Source: Diplonema japonicum
Lineage: Eukaryota > Euglenozoa > Diplonemea > Diplonemida > Diplonemidae
Direction: 5' to 3'
NCBI GenBank assembly: GCA_964019335.1
Contig: OZ025652.1
Span: forward strand, 372,001 to 436,000
DNA: 64,000 bases
Shown: positions 20,061 to 30,514 of the stretch, in pieces
Layout: each line of letters opens with the position of its first letter
Position numbering within the stretch: position 1 is the first letter of the stretch
The notes under the pieces: model-generated
Told to the model about the DNA's origin: nothing
The model's database searches: none
The model's input: only the letters and a program-made list of their open reading frames with translations
Position numbers and translations under genes: made by a program

Positions 20061-21689
20061 TTACTTGTCAGTGAGGGGACGGTATTTAAGGTTCATGAGG
20101 CCGTTTGTAGCGGTTTTTACGAGACCTGAGACGGCTGCAGGGCTTGTCGGTGTGTTGACAGAGGACAAGAGGAGCTCGCACAGTCGAGAGCTGGTGATAT
20201 CTTCAGAAGGACACGCGCCGTAGGTCTCAAGGTTTTTATCGAGGATACTGAAAGCAGCAAGGGCATCCTTTCGGGAAAAAAATCGCTTTTTCAAACTTTC
20301 CTACATACCTCATTCACAGCGCCATCCTCAACCATCTCCTCGTCATCAACAGGCTCCGGAGTTTCTGCCAGATCTTCCGCCTCCCACTGTTTTTGGAGTT
20401 TTTCCCCCTCCCCCCCTTCTTTCTTTTTTTTAAAGTACCTGTTCTTGCAACTCCTGAGTGAGCGCATTCTTTTCTTTCTCTCGTTCCGCTTTGCATTCCT
20501 GCAGTTCTTCATCGGTTTTACCTTTTTTTTTTTTGAAGAAAAAATTCAATTAGAAAAAAAAGAAAAAAAAAAAAAGACCTTCATCATCCTCTCTCCATTT
20601 CTCTTCCATTTCCTCGTATCTCGCTTTGAGGATTTCGTCTCTTGCTTCTTTCTTCACCCGTTTGCTGCCTTCGAGTGCTTCCTTGTGCTCCTGTCGCTTC
20701 CTCTTGCGGCCTTGTTGGATCAAGGCACTGCTTCGGTTGTTCTGGAGTGTAATAGCGATGATATCCCCGGCAGCCTGCAAGGTCCATTCTGAGAGGAGCT
20801 CTGTTACTAGTGCAAGTTCCCAGTGCGCCGACGGCCTTTTGAGGCATTCTATAAGTGTCACGGCCACTGGAGCGCCCCATGATGTGGTCTCGATGGCTTT
20901 GTCGACTACATCGGTTTCAACAATTTTCTTCTCGATTTTCTTCCGGATCTCTTTTACGATTTCTGTTTTTCTGTCTTCATCAGTCTCCCCTTCTTGTCCT
21001 GGGAGCTCTTTTTCAACCTCAACCTCGACTTCGACCTCCTCCTCAACTTCTTTTTTCACCTTTGTTATAATCTCTTTTTCCACGCATTGTTGCAAACCGT
21101 GCACCCCAAACTCCCCTTCTAGTTCCCAAAGCAGCGGGAGCATAACAACGGTGGTGCTCGTCATCGCTGGTTTTTCCTCGTTTCCTGGTATCTTGGACTC
21201 AAACGTGGCGAACTTACACCATTTGTCCTCCGGCAACGCTGATAGATCCAACCCACATTGTGCTTCAAGATGCCGGGTTGCTGTATTAATGAGAGTTTGT
21301 AGGGAGGTGGTGTCCTCACCGTCCTTTGAAGCATCGTGTGTCCCCCCGTAGAATCTATCTTTCTTTGACAAGCCCTTCTTGGCCATCACCATGCTTACCT
21401 TGAATGGGAAGAATCTTGTAGGGACCTTCGGTGCGTTCAGGAGCAGCACCTTTACACTCACTTCGCTATCGCAGTAGGGGAGCTCTCCCATGTGCTTCAC
21501 GGGTTTCCTTTCTATTGTCACCCGCCCGCCTTCGCTCCACCATGGGAACCCCACCTCTGTGCCTACCATCTCGGCGGTCACCCTCCATAGCTCTTTGGGG
21601 AACTTCACGTTCTTGTACCGTGTCTTCAGTTCCGCGATGGTCCTGACCCTCGACTGCAGGTCATCCATCTTCTTCTTGCTCAACGCCAT
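20061..21689 (-). CDS. CCAR1/CCAR2-family protein (DBC1 domain)
   Basis: A 492-aa protein from exons 21689-20579, 20521-20439, 20386-20309 and 20267-20061; introns are 57, 52 and 41 nt. Residues about 70-205 match the DBC1 domain of human CCAR1/CCAR2: PYCDSEVSVKVLLLNAP, FKVSMVMAKKG, YGGTHDASKDGEDTTSLQTL, INTATRHLEAQCGLDLSAL, WCKFATFES and TTVVMLPLLWEL. A charged coiled coil and a helical region with CLKRPSAHWELALVTELLSE follow, then a KRKRQEHKEAL basic patch. The last exon (ALAAFSILDKNLETYGACPS) resembles the degenerate EF-hand near the C-terminus of CCAR proteins. The family acts in nuclear transcription and RNA processing. It is much shorter than CCAR1 (about 1,150 aa), with no S1-like N-terminus and no obvious SAP domain. 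Confidence 0.72.
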
Positions 21690-22045
21690 CGTCGCCCTGT
21701 GCTTGCCGTGTGATCGCAGTTCAGGGGGGGGGGTATTAAAAATAAAGACGTTTACTTAAAGGAGCATCGGGAGGATGGAGGGGTTCAACAACACTTTTTC
21801 ACATCACGGAACTATGAGGGAGGAAAGTGGGAGCAGTAAAATAACATTATCGACGCAAATGGGAGGATTGGGGAAGCACATGAAGAATGGAAACAATGCA
21901 AACTTTTTAAGGAAGCTTCGTGCCTAAGGGTCTCACGAGCTGAGGTGTCGTGGACGAGAGAAACAAAGGAGGCACAGGGGACAAGGGGAGAGGGGTTTCA
22001 TTTCAAAATCATGCTGACATTGAATTTGTTTTTTTTTTTTCCTGT
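21690..22045. other. spacer between chitinase and CCAR-like genes
   Basis: Unusually free of long homopolymers for a spacer. Probably 3' UTR of the chitinase plus the 5' leader of the CCAR-like gene; no coding frame supported. Confidence 0.4.
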
Positions 22046-23398
22046 TCACAGACCCGGCCAGTTGCCTGTGGTGGGGTCACACTTGGTGTAGACGGGGGCG
22101 GGGCCCCACCTCCAGGTGGGCTTGATGATGTCGTTGAGGTTGGAGGCGAGCTCGGGGGCGAGCCTGGTGCCGTTGGGGTTGGTGGTGGGGCTGGGGTTCA
22201 CGGACCACACGAAGGCCCCGAGGAAGCCATTCTGCATAGCGTAGGTGGCGATCTCCTTGTCGGCTGCCATGCCTTCCCACACACCGCCTGCCGCCTGCTC
22301 ACCAGGTTCGAATCCGATGTTGATCTTCTCCTTCGGGACCTTCCCGTAGGTCACGAAGTTGTTCATGATGGTCGTGAAGTTCAGCTGCAGCGCCCCAGCA
22401 GGTGTCCCCGCGTCATAGGCCATGATGTTCGCCGTGTCGAAGCTCGCCCCCGACTGCGGCCAGATCTTTGCTCCTTCGTTGTCGGTGGCGAAGGTCTGGT
22501 TCGGGCGCGGGCTCCCCGGCAGCAGGTAGTTCCAAGGGTTCCCTGCAGGGAGGAAGGCGTTGAAGCGTGTTGTCCACGACACCTCCAGGTGGTCAGGCCC
22601 GTTCTTCCCCACCTCGTCCATGAAGTTCATGTTCGTCTGGTAGTAGGGCTTCATGTCTGCCTGCTGCCACGGCTGCAGGGCGTTGTACTCCGCCTGAAGC
22701 TGCTGCTTCCTCGTCGCGGCGAAGCTGCTCCACTGCGGCTTCACGTTGGTGTCGAGCTCCTCGCGCAGTGCTGCCACTAGCGCGTTGTACGCAGCGAACT
22801 CGTCGTCGCCGTTGATCGTCGCGAACGGCGTCAGGTGCTCGAAGTCCAGGTCCACGCCATCTGCGAAGGTCCACAACACGAGCTTTCCCATTAGCTTTGC
22901 GATTGAACGCGCGTTTTGAACGTTCCCCACGCGGGCAAAGTCGCTCCATCCGCCGAGAGAGATCTTGAATCTCTTCGGCCCGTCGGGGTGCATCTTCGCC
23001 ATGCGAGAGGACTCAGCGATCGACACGATGCCAGGGGTCGCCGCAGACGTGGATGGGGTGATGGCCGCCGCACCGTTCTTCGATGCTGCTGCCAGGTAGA
23101 TGGCCTTTTCGTCCCACACGGGGCACGGTCCTGAAGCGCCGCCTGTCCCGTTAGGAGCATTGCTGCAGCTCACCTGCGACGGTGTGGGTGTCTCCGTCAG
23201 GAAGGTGAACCCGTAGTTTACGCTGGAGTACGGCTTCAGCGACTTGATGTACGGCTGAGGTTCGAAGCATCCCATCAAGCAGTTCCCGGGGATATTGTTG
23301 TCCCACCATTTCACGTTTACCCAGTCCTCAAGGTACCCAAGCAGCTCGTTTCCACTGCATGCCCCTGCGAACAGCAGCACGAAGAGAAGTGTTTTCAT
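22046..23398 (-). CDS. secreted GH18 chitinase-like glycosidase
   Basis: A 450-aa intronless protein with a signal peptide (MKTLLFVLLFAGACSG). GH18 marks are clear: LLGYLEDW at strand 1, FKISLGGWSDF at strand 3, and the catalytic D-x-x-D-x-D-x-E motif as FADGVDLDFEHL, whose final Glu is the proton donor. NIMAYDAGTP and GFLGAFVWSVNPSP fit the later strands of the barrel. There is an Asn/Gly-rich N-glycosylation pattern (NGT, NQT, NFT, NGT). The family hydrolyses beta-1,4-GlcNAc polymers or related glycans, here outside the cell or in the endolysosomal lumen, which suits a phagotroph or detritivore. No chitin-binding module is visible. Strong C/G third-position bias suggests high expression. 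A pyrimidine tract ending GTCACAG lies just upstream of the ATG. Confidence 0.88.
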   Translation of the reverse strand: MKTLLFVLLFAGACSGNELLGYLEDWVNVKWWDNNIPGNCLMGCFEPQPYIKSLKPYSSVNYGFTFLTETPTPSQVSCSNAPNGTGGASGPCPVWDEKAIYLAAASKNGAAAITPSTSAATPGIVSIAESSRMAKMHPDGPKRFKISLGGWSDFARVGNVQNARSIAKLMGKLVLWTFADGVDLDFEHLTPFATINGDDEFAAYNALVAALREELDTNVKPQWSSFAATRKQQLQAEYNALQPWQQADMKPYYQTNMNFMDEVGKNGPDHLEVSWTTRFNAFLPAGNPWNYLLPGSPRPNQTFATDNEGAKIWPQSGASFDTANIMAYDAGTPAGALQLNFTTIMNNFVTYGKVPKEKINIGFEPGEQAAGGVWEGMAADKEIATYAMQNGFLGAFVWSVNPSPTTNPNGTRLAPELASNLNDIIKPTWRWGPAPVYTKCDPTTGNWPGL

Positions 23399-24134
23399 TT
23401 TTTTTTTTAAACTTGAACCTGTGACAAAAAAAAACTGATTTGGAGGACTTCATTTTTAAAATGGAAATCGTAAAAAGAAAAAGGTGGGGGAGAAAAAAAA
23501 TATAAAAAGGAAGAAAGGGAGAAAGGTGGGGGGTGGGGGGGTAATGAACAGGCTTTTTTTAAAATTGTTGTTTTTATGTAGTTCTCGGCATCAAAAAAAA
23601 AGTGTTTCAGCACTCACATTTAAAAAAAAAAGAAAAAAAAAGAGAGAGAGAGAGAAAGGAATCTGAGAGGTTGGTTTGGAGAGCAGCAGGTATCTAAGAG
23701 AAGCTCCCAAAATACTGCCTGTCGCCTGCGCCGTTCCTCTTTTGTGTATCACAAAATAAGAAGTTAAATACAAAAAAATATATAAGAAAAGGGCTTTTTA
23801 TCATTGTGGCGATAAATGGTTTTTTGCAGCCCTACAAAGCTTCTTCTTTTTCTTTTTTGATTTCTTCCCTCCCTTTTTTTGATTCTACACTCCTTTCATT
23901 TCTTTTCTTTATTTTTTTCTTTTTCCCCTCACGGTATCATCAACATGCGTAGTTGTGCACTTGATAATACTCTGGAATTTTCTTTTTTCGTTTGGAACAA
24001 GGGAGCCGAGGGGGGGGGGGGGGGGGGGGGAGAGAAACAAAAAAAGGGGGGGGGAAACCCGTTAAGGGGAGACGGGGTAATCATAACGAAGAGACTCGCG
24101 GTGCAAAAATAAATAAGAAGAAGAAGCAAGAACC
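23399..24134. other. intergenic spacer
   Basis: Homopolymer-rich, with a G run near 24010-24030. No gene supported. Confidence 0.5.
23419..23445 (-). promoter_or_regulatory. candidate trans- or cis-splice acceptor of the chitinase leader
   Basis: In the gene sense a run of T is followed by GTCACAG, 20 nt before the ATG at 23398. This fits a pyrimidine tract plus AG as used for spliced-leader addition. Inference only; no transcript is visible. Confidence 0.3.
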
Positions 24135-25480
24135 CTACTCGCGGGTGAACACAGCGGCAGCACCCATTCCAGTACCAATGCACATCGACACGACACCGGT
24201 GTTCTGCTTGGTGGCCTGGAGGTGGTGGAGGAGAGTCACGGCACAACGGGTACCGGTGGCACCGAGAGGGTGGCCCAGGGCGATGGCACCGCCGAGCGGG
24301 TTCACCTTGTCAGTGTCGAGGCCGAGGTGGTTGATGCAGTACAGCGCCTGCGAAGCGAAGGCCTCGTTCAGCTCGAAGACGTCAATCTCGTCCTTGGAGT
24401 AACCGGTCCTATAAGAATTTTTTTTTCCTCATTTTCCTTTGTTGGTAACATACTGTTCCAGCACAGCAGGGATGGCGAAGGCAGGGCCGACACCCATGAT
24501 CTTGGGGGGAACACCCTTCACGGAGAAACCCCTGAACACACCAAGGATCTGTTTTTTGTTTTTGAAAAAAAAAAAAAACAAAAAAAAAATCATACGGGGA
24601 GGCCCATCTCTTCAGCGGTCTTCCTGCTGCACATCACAACGGCGGCGGCACCGTCAGTCACCTGCGAGGAGTTGCCTGCGTGGGACCCACCGTCGGCCAT
24701 GAAGGCGGGCTTCAGCTTCTGCAGACCCTCAAGGGTGGTGGGGCGGGGGCCCTCGTCCTTGGTCACGGTGATCTTCTCAGTCTTGCCCTCAGCGTTCTTG
24801 CACTTCACAGACACGGGAACAATCTCCTTGTCGAAGGCACCGGACTCCTGGGCCTTGAGCGCCCTGTTGTAGGAGTTAAGGGCGAACTTGTCCTGTGTGA
24901 GACGGTCGATGTTGTACTTCTTGGCAACGTTCTCGCTGGTGACACCCATGGGGATCAGGCAGTCACGGACGACCTGCTTCTCGCCGAGGCGGCCGCTGAG
25001 CTCGGACATCTTTGGGTTGGGGGACTTGCCGCCGAGGGTCATGGACTCCATACCAGCTGCAACACCAACCTTGATGTAGCCGGACTTGATGGCCGCGGCG
25101 ATGTGGGCGATGGACTGCAGACCGCTGCTGCACTGCCTGTTCAGCGACATGACGGAGGACGTCTCGGGGATGCCGGCAAGGAGGGCGGCAAGCCTAGCCT
25201 GGATGGCACCAGCACCAGACATCCCAACGTTGCCCACAACAACGTCGTCGATAATCTCAGGCTTGATGCCCGCCCTGGCGATGGCCTCCTTCATGGCCGC
25301 AGCGCAATAGTCCGTCGGTGCGGTGTCCTTGAAGGCACCCTTCCTGGCCCTTGCCAGTGCCGTCCTGGCACCGGACACGATCACAATATCGTCGGCGTTC
25401 TTCCCCCTCGCACCACACTGCACGTTGTTCATCGCCCTCTCAGGGACCGCCTCCATCATGGTAGCAAGACGAGCAGACAT
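24135..25480 (-). CDS. ACAA1: 3-ketoacyl-CoA thiolase (peroxisomal ACAA1/KAT type)
   Basis: A 417-aa thiolase from exons 25480-24596, 24548-24454 and 24408-24135; introns are 47 and 45 nt. It follows ACAA1/KAT closely: GAFKDTAPTDY, GNVGMSGAGAIQARLAA, nucleophile Cys in LNRQCSSGLQSIA, RDCLIPMGVTSENVA, AFMADGGSHAGNSSQVTDGA, LGVFRGFSVKGVPPKIMG, FELNEAFASQA, GHPLGATGTR with the catalytic His, and CIGTGMGAAAVF with the second Cys. It cleaves 3-ketoacyl-CoA in beta-oxidation. The N-terminus MSARLATMMEAV aligns with the region holding the PTS2 signal in ACAA1 (R-L-x5-H-L), but the required His is Ala and the Leu is Val, so classical PTS2 import looks lost; no PTS1 is present (ends TRE). Confidence 0.9.
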
Positions 25481-25870
25481 TTTTTTTTCTCTTTTTTTTT
25501 TTCTCTTTTTTTTAAGTTTTTTTGACTTTTTTTGACTTGACAAGAGACAATATAAAAAAAACTGAGTGGGGGGAAAAAAAAAGAGGTAGACATCTTTTCT
25601 TTCGCTTTTTTTTTCCCTTCTTTTTTTTTTTTTGGTATGGACAACGAGGGGGAAAGGATTGGGGGAGGGAGGGGAGAATAAAAAAATTCCCCCCCTTCCT
25701 TTTTGTTTGTACGTGCACGTTTCCAACGTCATCTCCCTTTTCTTTATTAGACACGTAGAAGACTAGTTCTTGCAGAGAAAAAAAAAAAGAAAAAAAAAAG
25801 GAGGGGGAAGAAAGATTGAAAAAGAATATAGAACGGGGAAAAGGTGGATATTCAGCTTTTTTCAAGCACG

Positions 25871-25907
<37 letters not shown>

Positions 25908-26042
25908 AATGTTTCCTTCCTTTCTCTCGTCATCTTTTTTTTTCTTCTTGTCCTTCCCAGGTTTCTTTCCCCCCAAAAAAAAATGCACGTTTTGTAAAAA
26001 AAGTACAAAAAATATTATAGCTCCCCCCCCCCAAAAAAAAAC
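25481..26042. other. intergenic, low complexity
   Basis: Alternating A/T runs, including about 34 A at 25869-25902. No gene supported. Confidence 0.5.
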
Positions 26043-26372
26043 CTAGTAGTACTTTTTAAGCAAAGACCTTGTGCAACCTACTTTCGAACCAGATGTGGCT
26101 TTCCACACTCCGCCTATAGGTTTCGGTGCTTTTCGACGTTCTTCCTTTTCCTTCAAGTATTTTGCATCATATGTGTCTGGCTTGCCTTCTAAGGCCTTCG
26201 TCCAGTTATTTAGATTCCCTTGTTCCCCCCGTTTGGGTGGTGAGGTGTATTTGAACGGCCCGGAGAGGGTTCTATCCTTCTCCTTCGGTTTGTCTTTGAG
26301 CGGTGGCAGAGGTTTTTCCGCAGAGTAGATCTTTGAAATACCAGACGCTTCGGCTTCGTCAAAAGTTTGTTT

Positions 26373-26411
<39 letters not shown>

Positions 26412-27095
26412 CCATTCCAAGGATACCTTAGCCGACGACCTAAAAGGCTTTGCACCGTTTGCAAGTCCAATCTGTCGTTTTTTTGCCGCCGCGCGTTCTT
26501 CTTTTTCTTTCGCTCTCCATCCTTCGTACGGATCACCTTTACTATCTTTCGGAGGTTCCGGATTAGAGAAATATATCCCACCACCAGTCATCCCAAACCC
26601 ACCTGTCTTCGGGAAATGCACGCTAATATTTGCAGGCTGCCTTTTCGGAGGTTCAGGTTTGTCACCTTTCTTGATAACCTCTGTCTCTTGTTCATGAGAG
26701 TACGGGGTTTTTTCAGAGAATGTCCCCATGTACGTACCGGCCCCGACGCTTTTCTTTGCAGGGGAAGGGTGCTTCCATGGGCCGGATAATATTAGTTTTT
26801 TCGATGTGTCGAGAGTTTTCTTCTCGAGATCACTTTTCCCAGGGTCGGTGAATTTATCATCCAATCGCCTTGTCTCCTTGTCGAAGTAGACATCAGGTGT
26901 TCTTCCTAGCTTGCATGGCACGGTTGTCATATTTGCCCCAGCATGTCTCGTGGGCACTTCTGTTGTTTTTACATATTCGTCGTCTATTCCAATGTAACCC
27001 GTGTCCTGGAAGCCGCCGAAGGTAGTCCCTCCCAACCCAGCCTTCTTCTCTACTGGTGGGACTTTTATGGGTGGCTTCTTGGACTTTTTCCCCAT
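26043..27095 (-). CDS. CFAP96: cilia and flagella associated protein CFAP96 (C4orf47)
   Basis: A 333-aa protein from exons 27095-26427 and 26375-26043; the 51-nt intron is nearly all A and in frame, so unspliced translation gives a false lysine run. The layout matches CFAP96/C4orf47: N-terminal GLGGTTFGGFQDTGYIGIDD, then DVYFDKETRRLDDKFTDP, LILSGPWKHPSPAKKSVGAGTY (family: KPFLPS...SG.GSYYGT), GGGIYFSNPEPP (family: KNLYTNPG), DPYEGWRAKEKEERAA and GAKPFRSSAKS. Family members lie along axonemal or centriolar microtubules. Short Gly/Pro-rich segments and no globular domain are typical. Evidence that the cell bears a flagellum. Confidence 0.75.
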
Positions 27096-27887
27096 TTTTT
27101 TTGTCTTTTTTTGCTAATTTTTTTTTTGTGGTGAAAGAGTTTTTCAGGAAGGTGGAAATAAAAAATATGGGAAAAAAAAAAACCTCCCCTGCCAAAGTAA
27201 TGGGCTAAGGTTAACAGTTTAAGAAGGGGTGGGGTGGGGGGGGAACACGTTTCCTTAAGTATCTGAAAAATAAGGAAAACGGAAATGTTTCCCCGTTTCT
27301 TTCCAACATAGCCCCCCCCCCCCCCCCCCCCCCCCCCCCGGGCTATGCTGGCATGGAAATGCGTTTCCATGCATTTTTTGAAAAAAAGGGAAACGGAAAC
27401 GTTTCCTTATGTTTCCTTAAGAAGGAAACGCGTTTCCATAAGAATTTTGAAAGGTATGGAAACGGAAACGTTTCCATGTTTCCTGCCAGCATAGCCCCCC
27501 CCGGGGGGGGGGGGGGGGGGGTTCTTTCTGTTATGGCAGGGATTAGGTTTAGAATAGGAAAAGAAGAGAAAAAAGGCGGAAACAAAAAAAAAGGAGGGAA
27601 AACACGTTTGTCGAGGATCATCTACTTTGAAGAAAAATAAAAAATATATATGAGGGAAAAAGGGAGGTGCTATACCTTTATTTTTTGTTCTCGCTTTTTT
27701 TTTTTTTTTCCTCTTGCCTGTAGGAGAAAAAAGAATTTTAAAGGCGGAAGAAAAAAAAAAAGAAAAAAAGAAAGGGAGGGTGAAAAAAAAAAAAAAAAAA
27801 CAAAAGGAAAGGACCTCCCTCAAACACCCCAAAAAACACTAATTCTAAAATTTTACAAAAAAAAGAAAAAAAATATTATTCCCCCGC
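27096..27887. other. intergenic with palindromic repeat cluster
   Basis: Holds the GGAAACG cluster (27245-27525) and otherwise A/T-rich low-complexity sequence. No gene supported. Confidence 0.6.
27245..27525. repeat. GGAAACG/CGTTTCC palindromic tandem repeats with C/G runs
   Basis: About three degenerate units of about 65-75 bp, each built from GGAAACGGAAACGTTTCC-like palindromes, a TTTTGAAA spacer and a junction GCCAGCATAGCC(C)n or its complement GGGCTATGCTGGC. A C run of about 30 at 27311-27340 and a CCCCCCCC/GGGG junction at 27495-27521 sit at the ends. The GCTATGCTGG sequence occurs in both orientations, so the whole array can fold back. Confidence 0.75.
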
Positions 27888-29278
27888 TTAGTCAGACTCG
27901 TTATCATCGTCACCATCATCAGCAGCAGTGCGGTTGTCTTCTCTAGCCTGCACTTCAAGAACGTATCTGGAAAATAAAATAAAAATTTGTTTCCAATATT
28001 TTACCGGAATTTTACATACTCGGGGCAAAGCTGGCCTTCTTCAAAAAGGTACCATTCTAAGTAATTCGGCGAGGAATGTGAATCGAATCCCTTTGCAGGT
28101 TGCAGTCCTGTTTTCACAGCAGGGATATGCTTGCTCTTCCCAGGGAGGGTTTTGAACATAATGGTTTTTGCTTTTTGGTCGTTGTCCAGAGCCGTACAGT
28201 CATTGCTGTATTTGAAGGTGTAGTCTGCGTACTTAGAGACATAGACACCTTTTTTATTAGTACCAAACCATCCGTCATCCGTGCTGTTTTTGCAGGGGTT
28301 CAGAGGGTGTTTGAAACGGAGCAGGGACGTGCGGAGAATGGAGGGAATGTTCTTTGGGTTCGAACCGTGGAAAGAAACGCGCTCCCTCCACCTCTCCTTT
28401 TCCTTGGGGTATTTATCTTTCATGGTTTTCCTCATCTTGTTGAACCGGTCTTCAAGAACTTTGTTCTTTACCTTTTCCGCCCCGATTAGGATAAATGTCA
28501 ATGGTTTTTTCCCCGCCTTCACCCTCGACTTATTGTAGTCGTCATTGCGGCCCTGCAGATGCGCGTTAAGCTTCTCCTCAATTTCCCAAAACTCTTCACA
28601 ATCCTTCTCAATTGGGGCCAATGTGAACGTGGCTTTCTTGAGCTTAGCAACTTCATCTTCTTCATCATCATCGTCATCTTCATCCTTTTCAACCTTTTTT
28701 TCAACTTTCTTTTTCTTCTTCGGGGGTGATTCTTCCGGTTCCTCTTCTTTTTTCGTCTTTTTGGTTTTTTTGGGTTTGGGGTCTTCCTCTTCTTCTTCTT
28801 CTTCTTCTTCGGGGGTTTCTTCTTTTTTGGATTTTTTGGATGTTTTCGATTTCTTGCTTTTTTTCCCAACGTCTTGCTCTTCTTCCGCTTCTTCAAACAG
28901 TGCAATGCACTTCTTCTTCGCAGAGGAAGAAACATCATCGTGGGGGTTGCTAGCGTCCACTGACGGGTAGTCGCCGTAGCAGTTTTTCTTCAACGCTGCA
29001 CCCTCACCAAGAAGGTATTCCACTACCTTGTAATGCCCTCCATAAGCGGCCCCGTGCAGAGGGGTGGACTCCGATCCCTCTTCTTCGTTCTTAAGATTGA
29101 TATTCGCACCGGTCTCTATTAAATACTTCACGACAGGTAAGTGGCCAAACCTTGCTGCTGTGTACAAAAGTGTTGTGCCTCGTTCTTTATGATGGCTGTC
29201 AAGTTTGTTCGACTTTGTGCTGGACTTGACCTTGGCCAGGTCACCACTGAAAGCTGCATCGAATGCCTTTGCCGACAT
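27888..29278 (-). CDS. ankyrin repeat PARP-type ADP-ribosyltransferase
   Basis: A 450-aa protein from exons 29278-28005 and 27966-27888 (38-nt intron). Residues 1-105 are ankyrin repeats (TLLYTAARFGHLPVVKYLIE, STPLHGAAYGGHYKVVEYLL). A long Lys/Glu/Asp linker follows (about 135-215). The C-terminal about 215 residues are a PARP catalytic fold with the N-terminal VKNKVLEDRFNKM strand. All three triad residues are placed: His304 in VSFHGSNP, Tyr346 in GVYVSKYADY and Glu408 in NYLEWYLFEEGQLCPEYV; the ending matches tankyrase (AEYVIY...YPEYL). An intact H-Y-E triad predicts poly- rather than mono-ADP-ribosylation. Ankyrins plus PARP recall tankyrase, but there is no SAM domain and the array is short. 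The acidic/basic linker may bind nucleic acid or be modified. Splicing adds Y-V-L-E-V-Q and an acidic tail. Confidence 0.8.
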
Positions 29279-29330
29279 TTTCTCTTCTTTTTTTTTTTTC
29301 CCTCCCCCTCTGCAAAAATTTTACCAATGG

Positions 29331-29364
<34 letters not shown>

Positions 29365-29454
29365 GATAAAAAAAAAGTGCGTTGTGTGGGTGGGGGGAAG
29401 AATGTTATAAAAAAAAAGGGGGGGGGGAATAAAGGGGGAATGACATATTCGGGT

Positions 29455-30358
29455 CTACCTTCTCCTTTTCCTGGGCCTGCTGTCGGGTGAGGATGAGGAT
29501 GAGTATGACGATGAAGAGGATCTCGAGCTTGACACACTATACCTCCGTTTTCTTTTCTGCGGTGTTTCGCTGGTGTCTCTACGCTTCCTTTTCTTCGGCG
29601 ATTCCTTTTCTTTGGTGATCTCCTCCTTCTTCAGTACATCATCTACAAGGTTGGCTGCGTCCTTCTTTACGTCCTTGGCGTGCTTCTTTTCCTTCTTCTT
29701 TTTCTTCTTCGCGTCTTTTTTCGCTTTCTTCTCTTCCTTCTTTCTTCTCTTTTTCGCTTCTTTTTCCGCTTTCTTTGCAACAAGCTTGCGTTCTTCCTCG
29801 GCAATCTCTGCCTCAAGCTTCAGCCGCTCGTCGGCTTCTTCCTTCTCGCGTCGTTTGGCAATTCGTTCTTGTTTAATGTTTTCCTAGATGTGTGTGATTT
29901 TTTTCTTCTTTTTTTTTTTTTTTTTTGTATACCTGTAATTCCCTGTCAAATGCTTGTCCTTCTTCATAGGCTGAGGGTACAGAGAACGCTTCTTTGAAAT
30001 CTGCAAGTGATTTCTTCGGCATCGCATCTTCAACTGCTTGTTGTTCCTGTTGTTCGTTCGTGTACTCCCTTCTGAGTCTTATGAGCTCGTCTTCAATCTG
30101 TTCCTCGGTGAGCTTTCCTTCTTCCTCCATGTCTTCCCTCTGCACCAAAAGCTTCAGCTCGATGGCTCGCTTTAGTTCGTGTTCCTTGATGTCCTTCCCC
30201 TTTTCCTGCCGGATTACATCCGGCTTGTAGTAGCTCCGCGTGTTCCACATGAGAGCGGTCCTCCCACCACCCTGTGCGAGCTGCCCCGCATTGCGCTGGA
30301 TAAAACCAGAGGTGCCCGACCCTCTGGGCGTTGTGAGACCCACACCATTGTAGGTCAT
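29455..30358 (-). CDS. CWC21: CWC21/SRRM2-type spliceosomal protein
   Basis: A 284-aa protein from exons 30358-29933 and 29883-29455 (49-nt intron). It starts MTYNGVGLTTPRGSGTSGFIQRN, the signature of CWC21/SRRM2 (M-Y-N-G-I-G-L-x-T-P-R-G-S-G-T-x-G-Y-x-Q-x-N), whose N-terminus enters the spliceosome near the 5' exon. The cwf21 helix follows at about 55-90 (DIKEHELKRAIELKLLVQRE). The second exon is a Lys/Glu helix ending in an SR/RK-rich tail (SVSSSRSSSSSYSSSSSP, then RPRKRRR). It is longer than yeast Cwc21 (135 aa) and far shorter than SRRM2. It fits a genome with many tiny introns. Confidence 0.9.
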
Positions 30359-30514
30359 TTTTTAACGATTTTCTTTTTTTTTTTTTTTTTCCCCTTTCCT
30401 CTGAGATTTACCCCCCCCTTTTTTTTTGAAAAACGAACCCCTTTAAAAAAAGAAAAACTCAAAAAGAAAAATCCGTTGGTAGGAATACCAGGGGTTTTTT
30501 TTTTCCCTTCTTTT

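Noticed and set aside
26376-26426. Lysine runs inside proteins (also in BLOC1S1, CCAR-like, NPSN and BAT2-like frames)
   Set aside because: They coincide with A-rich introns that splice out with correct phase.
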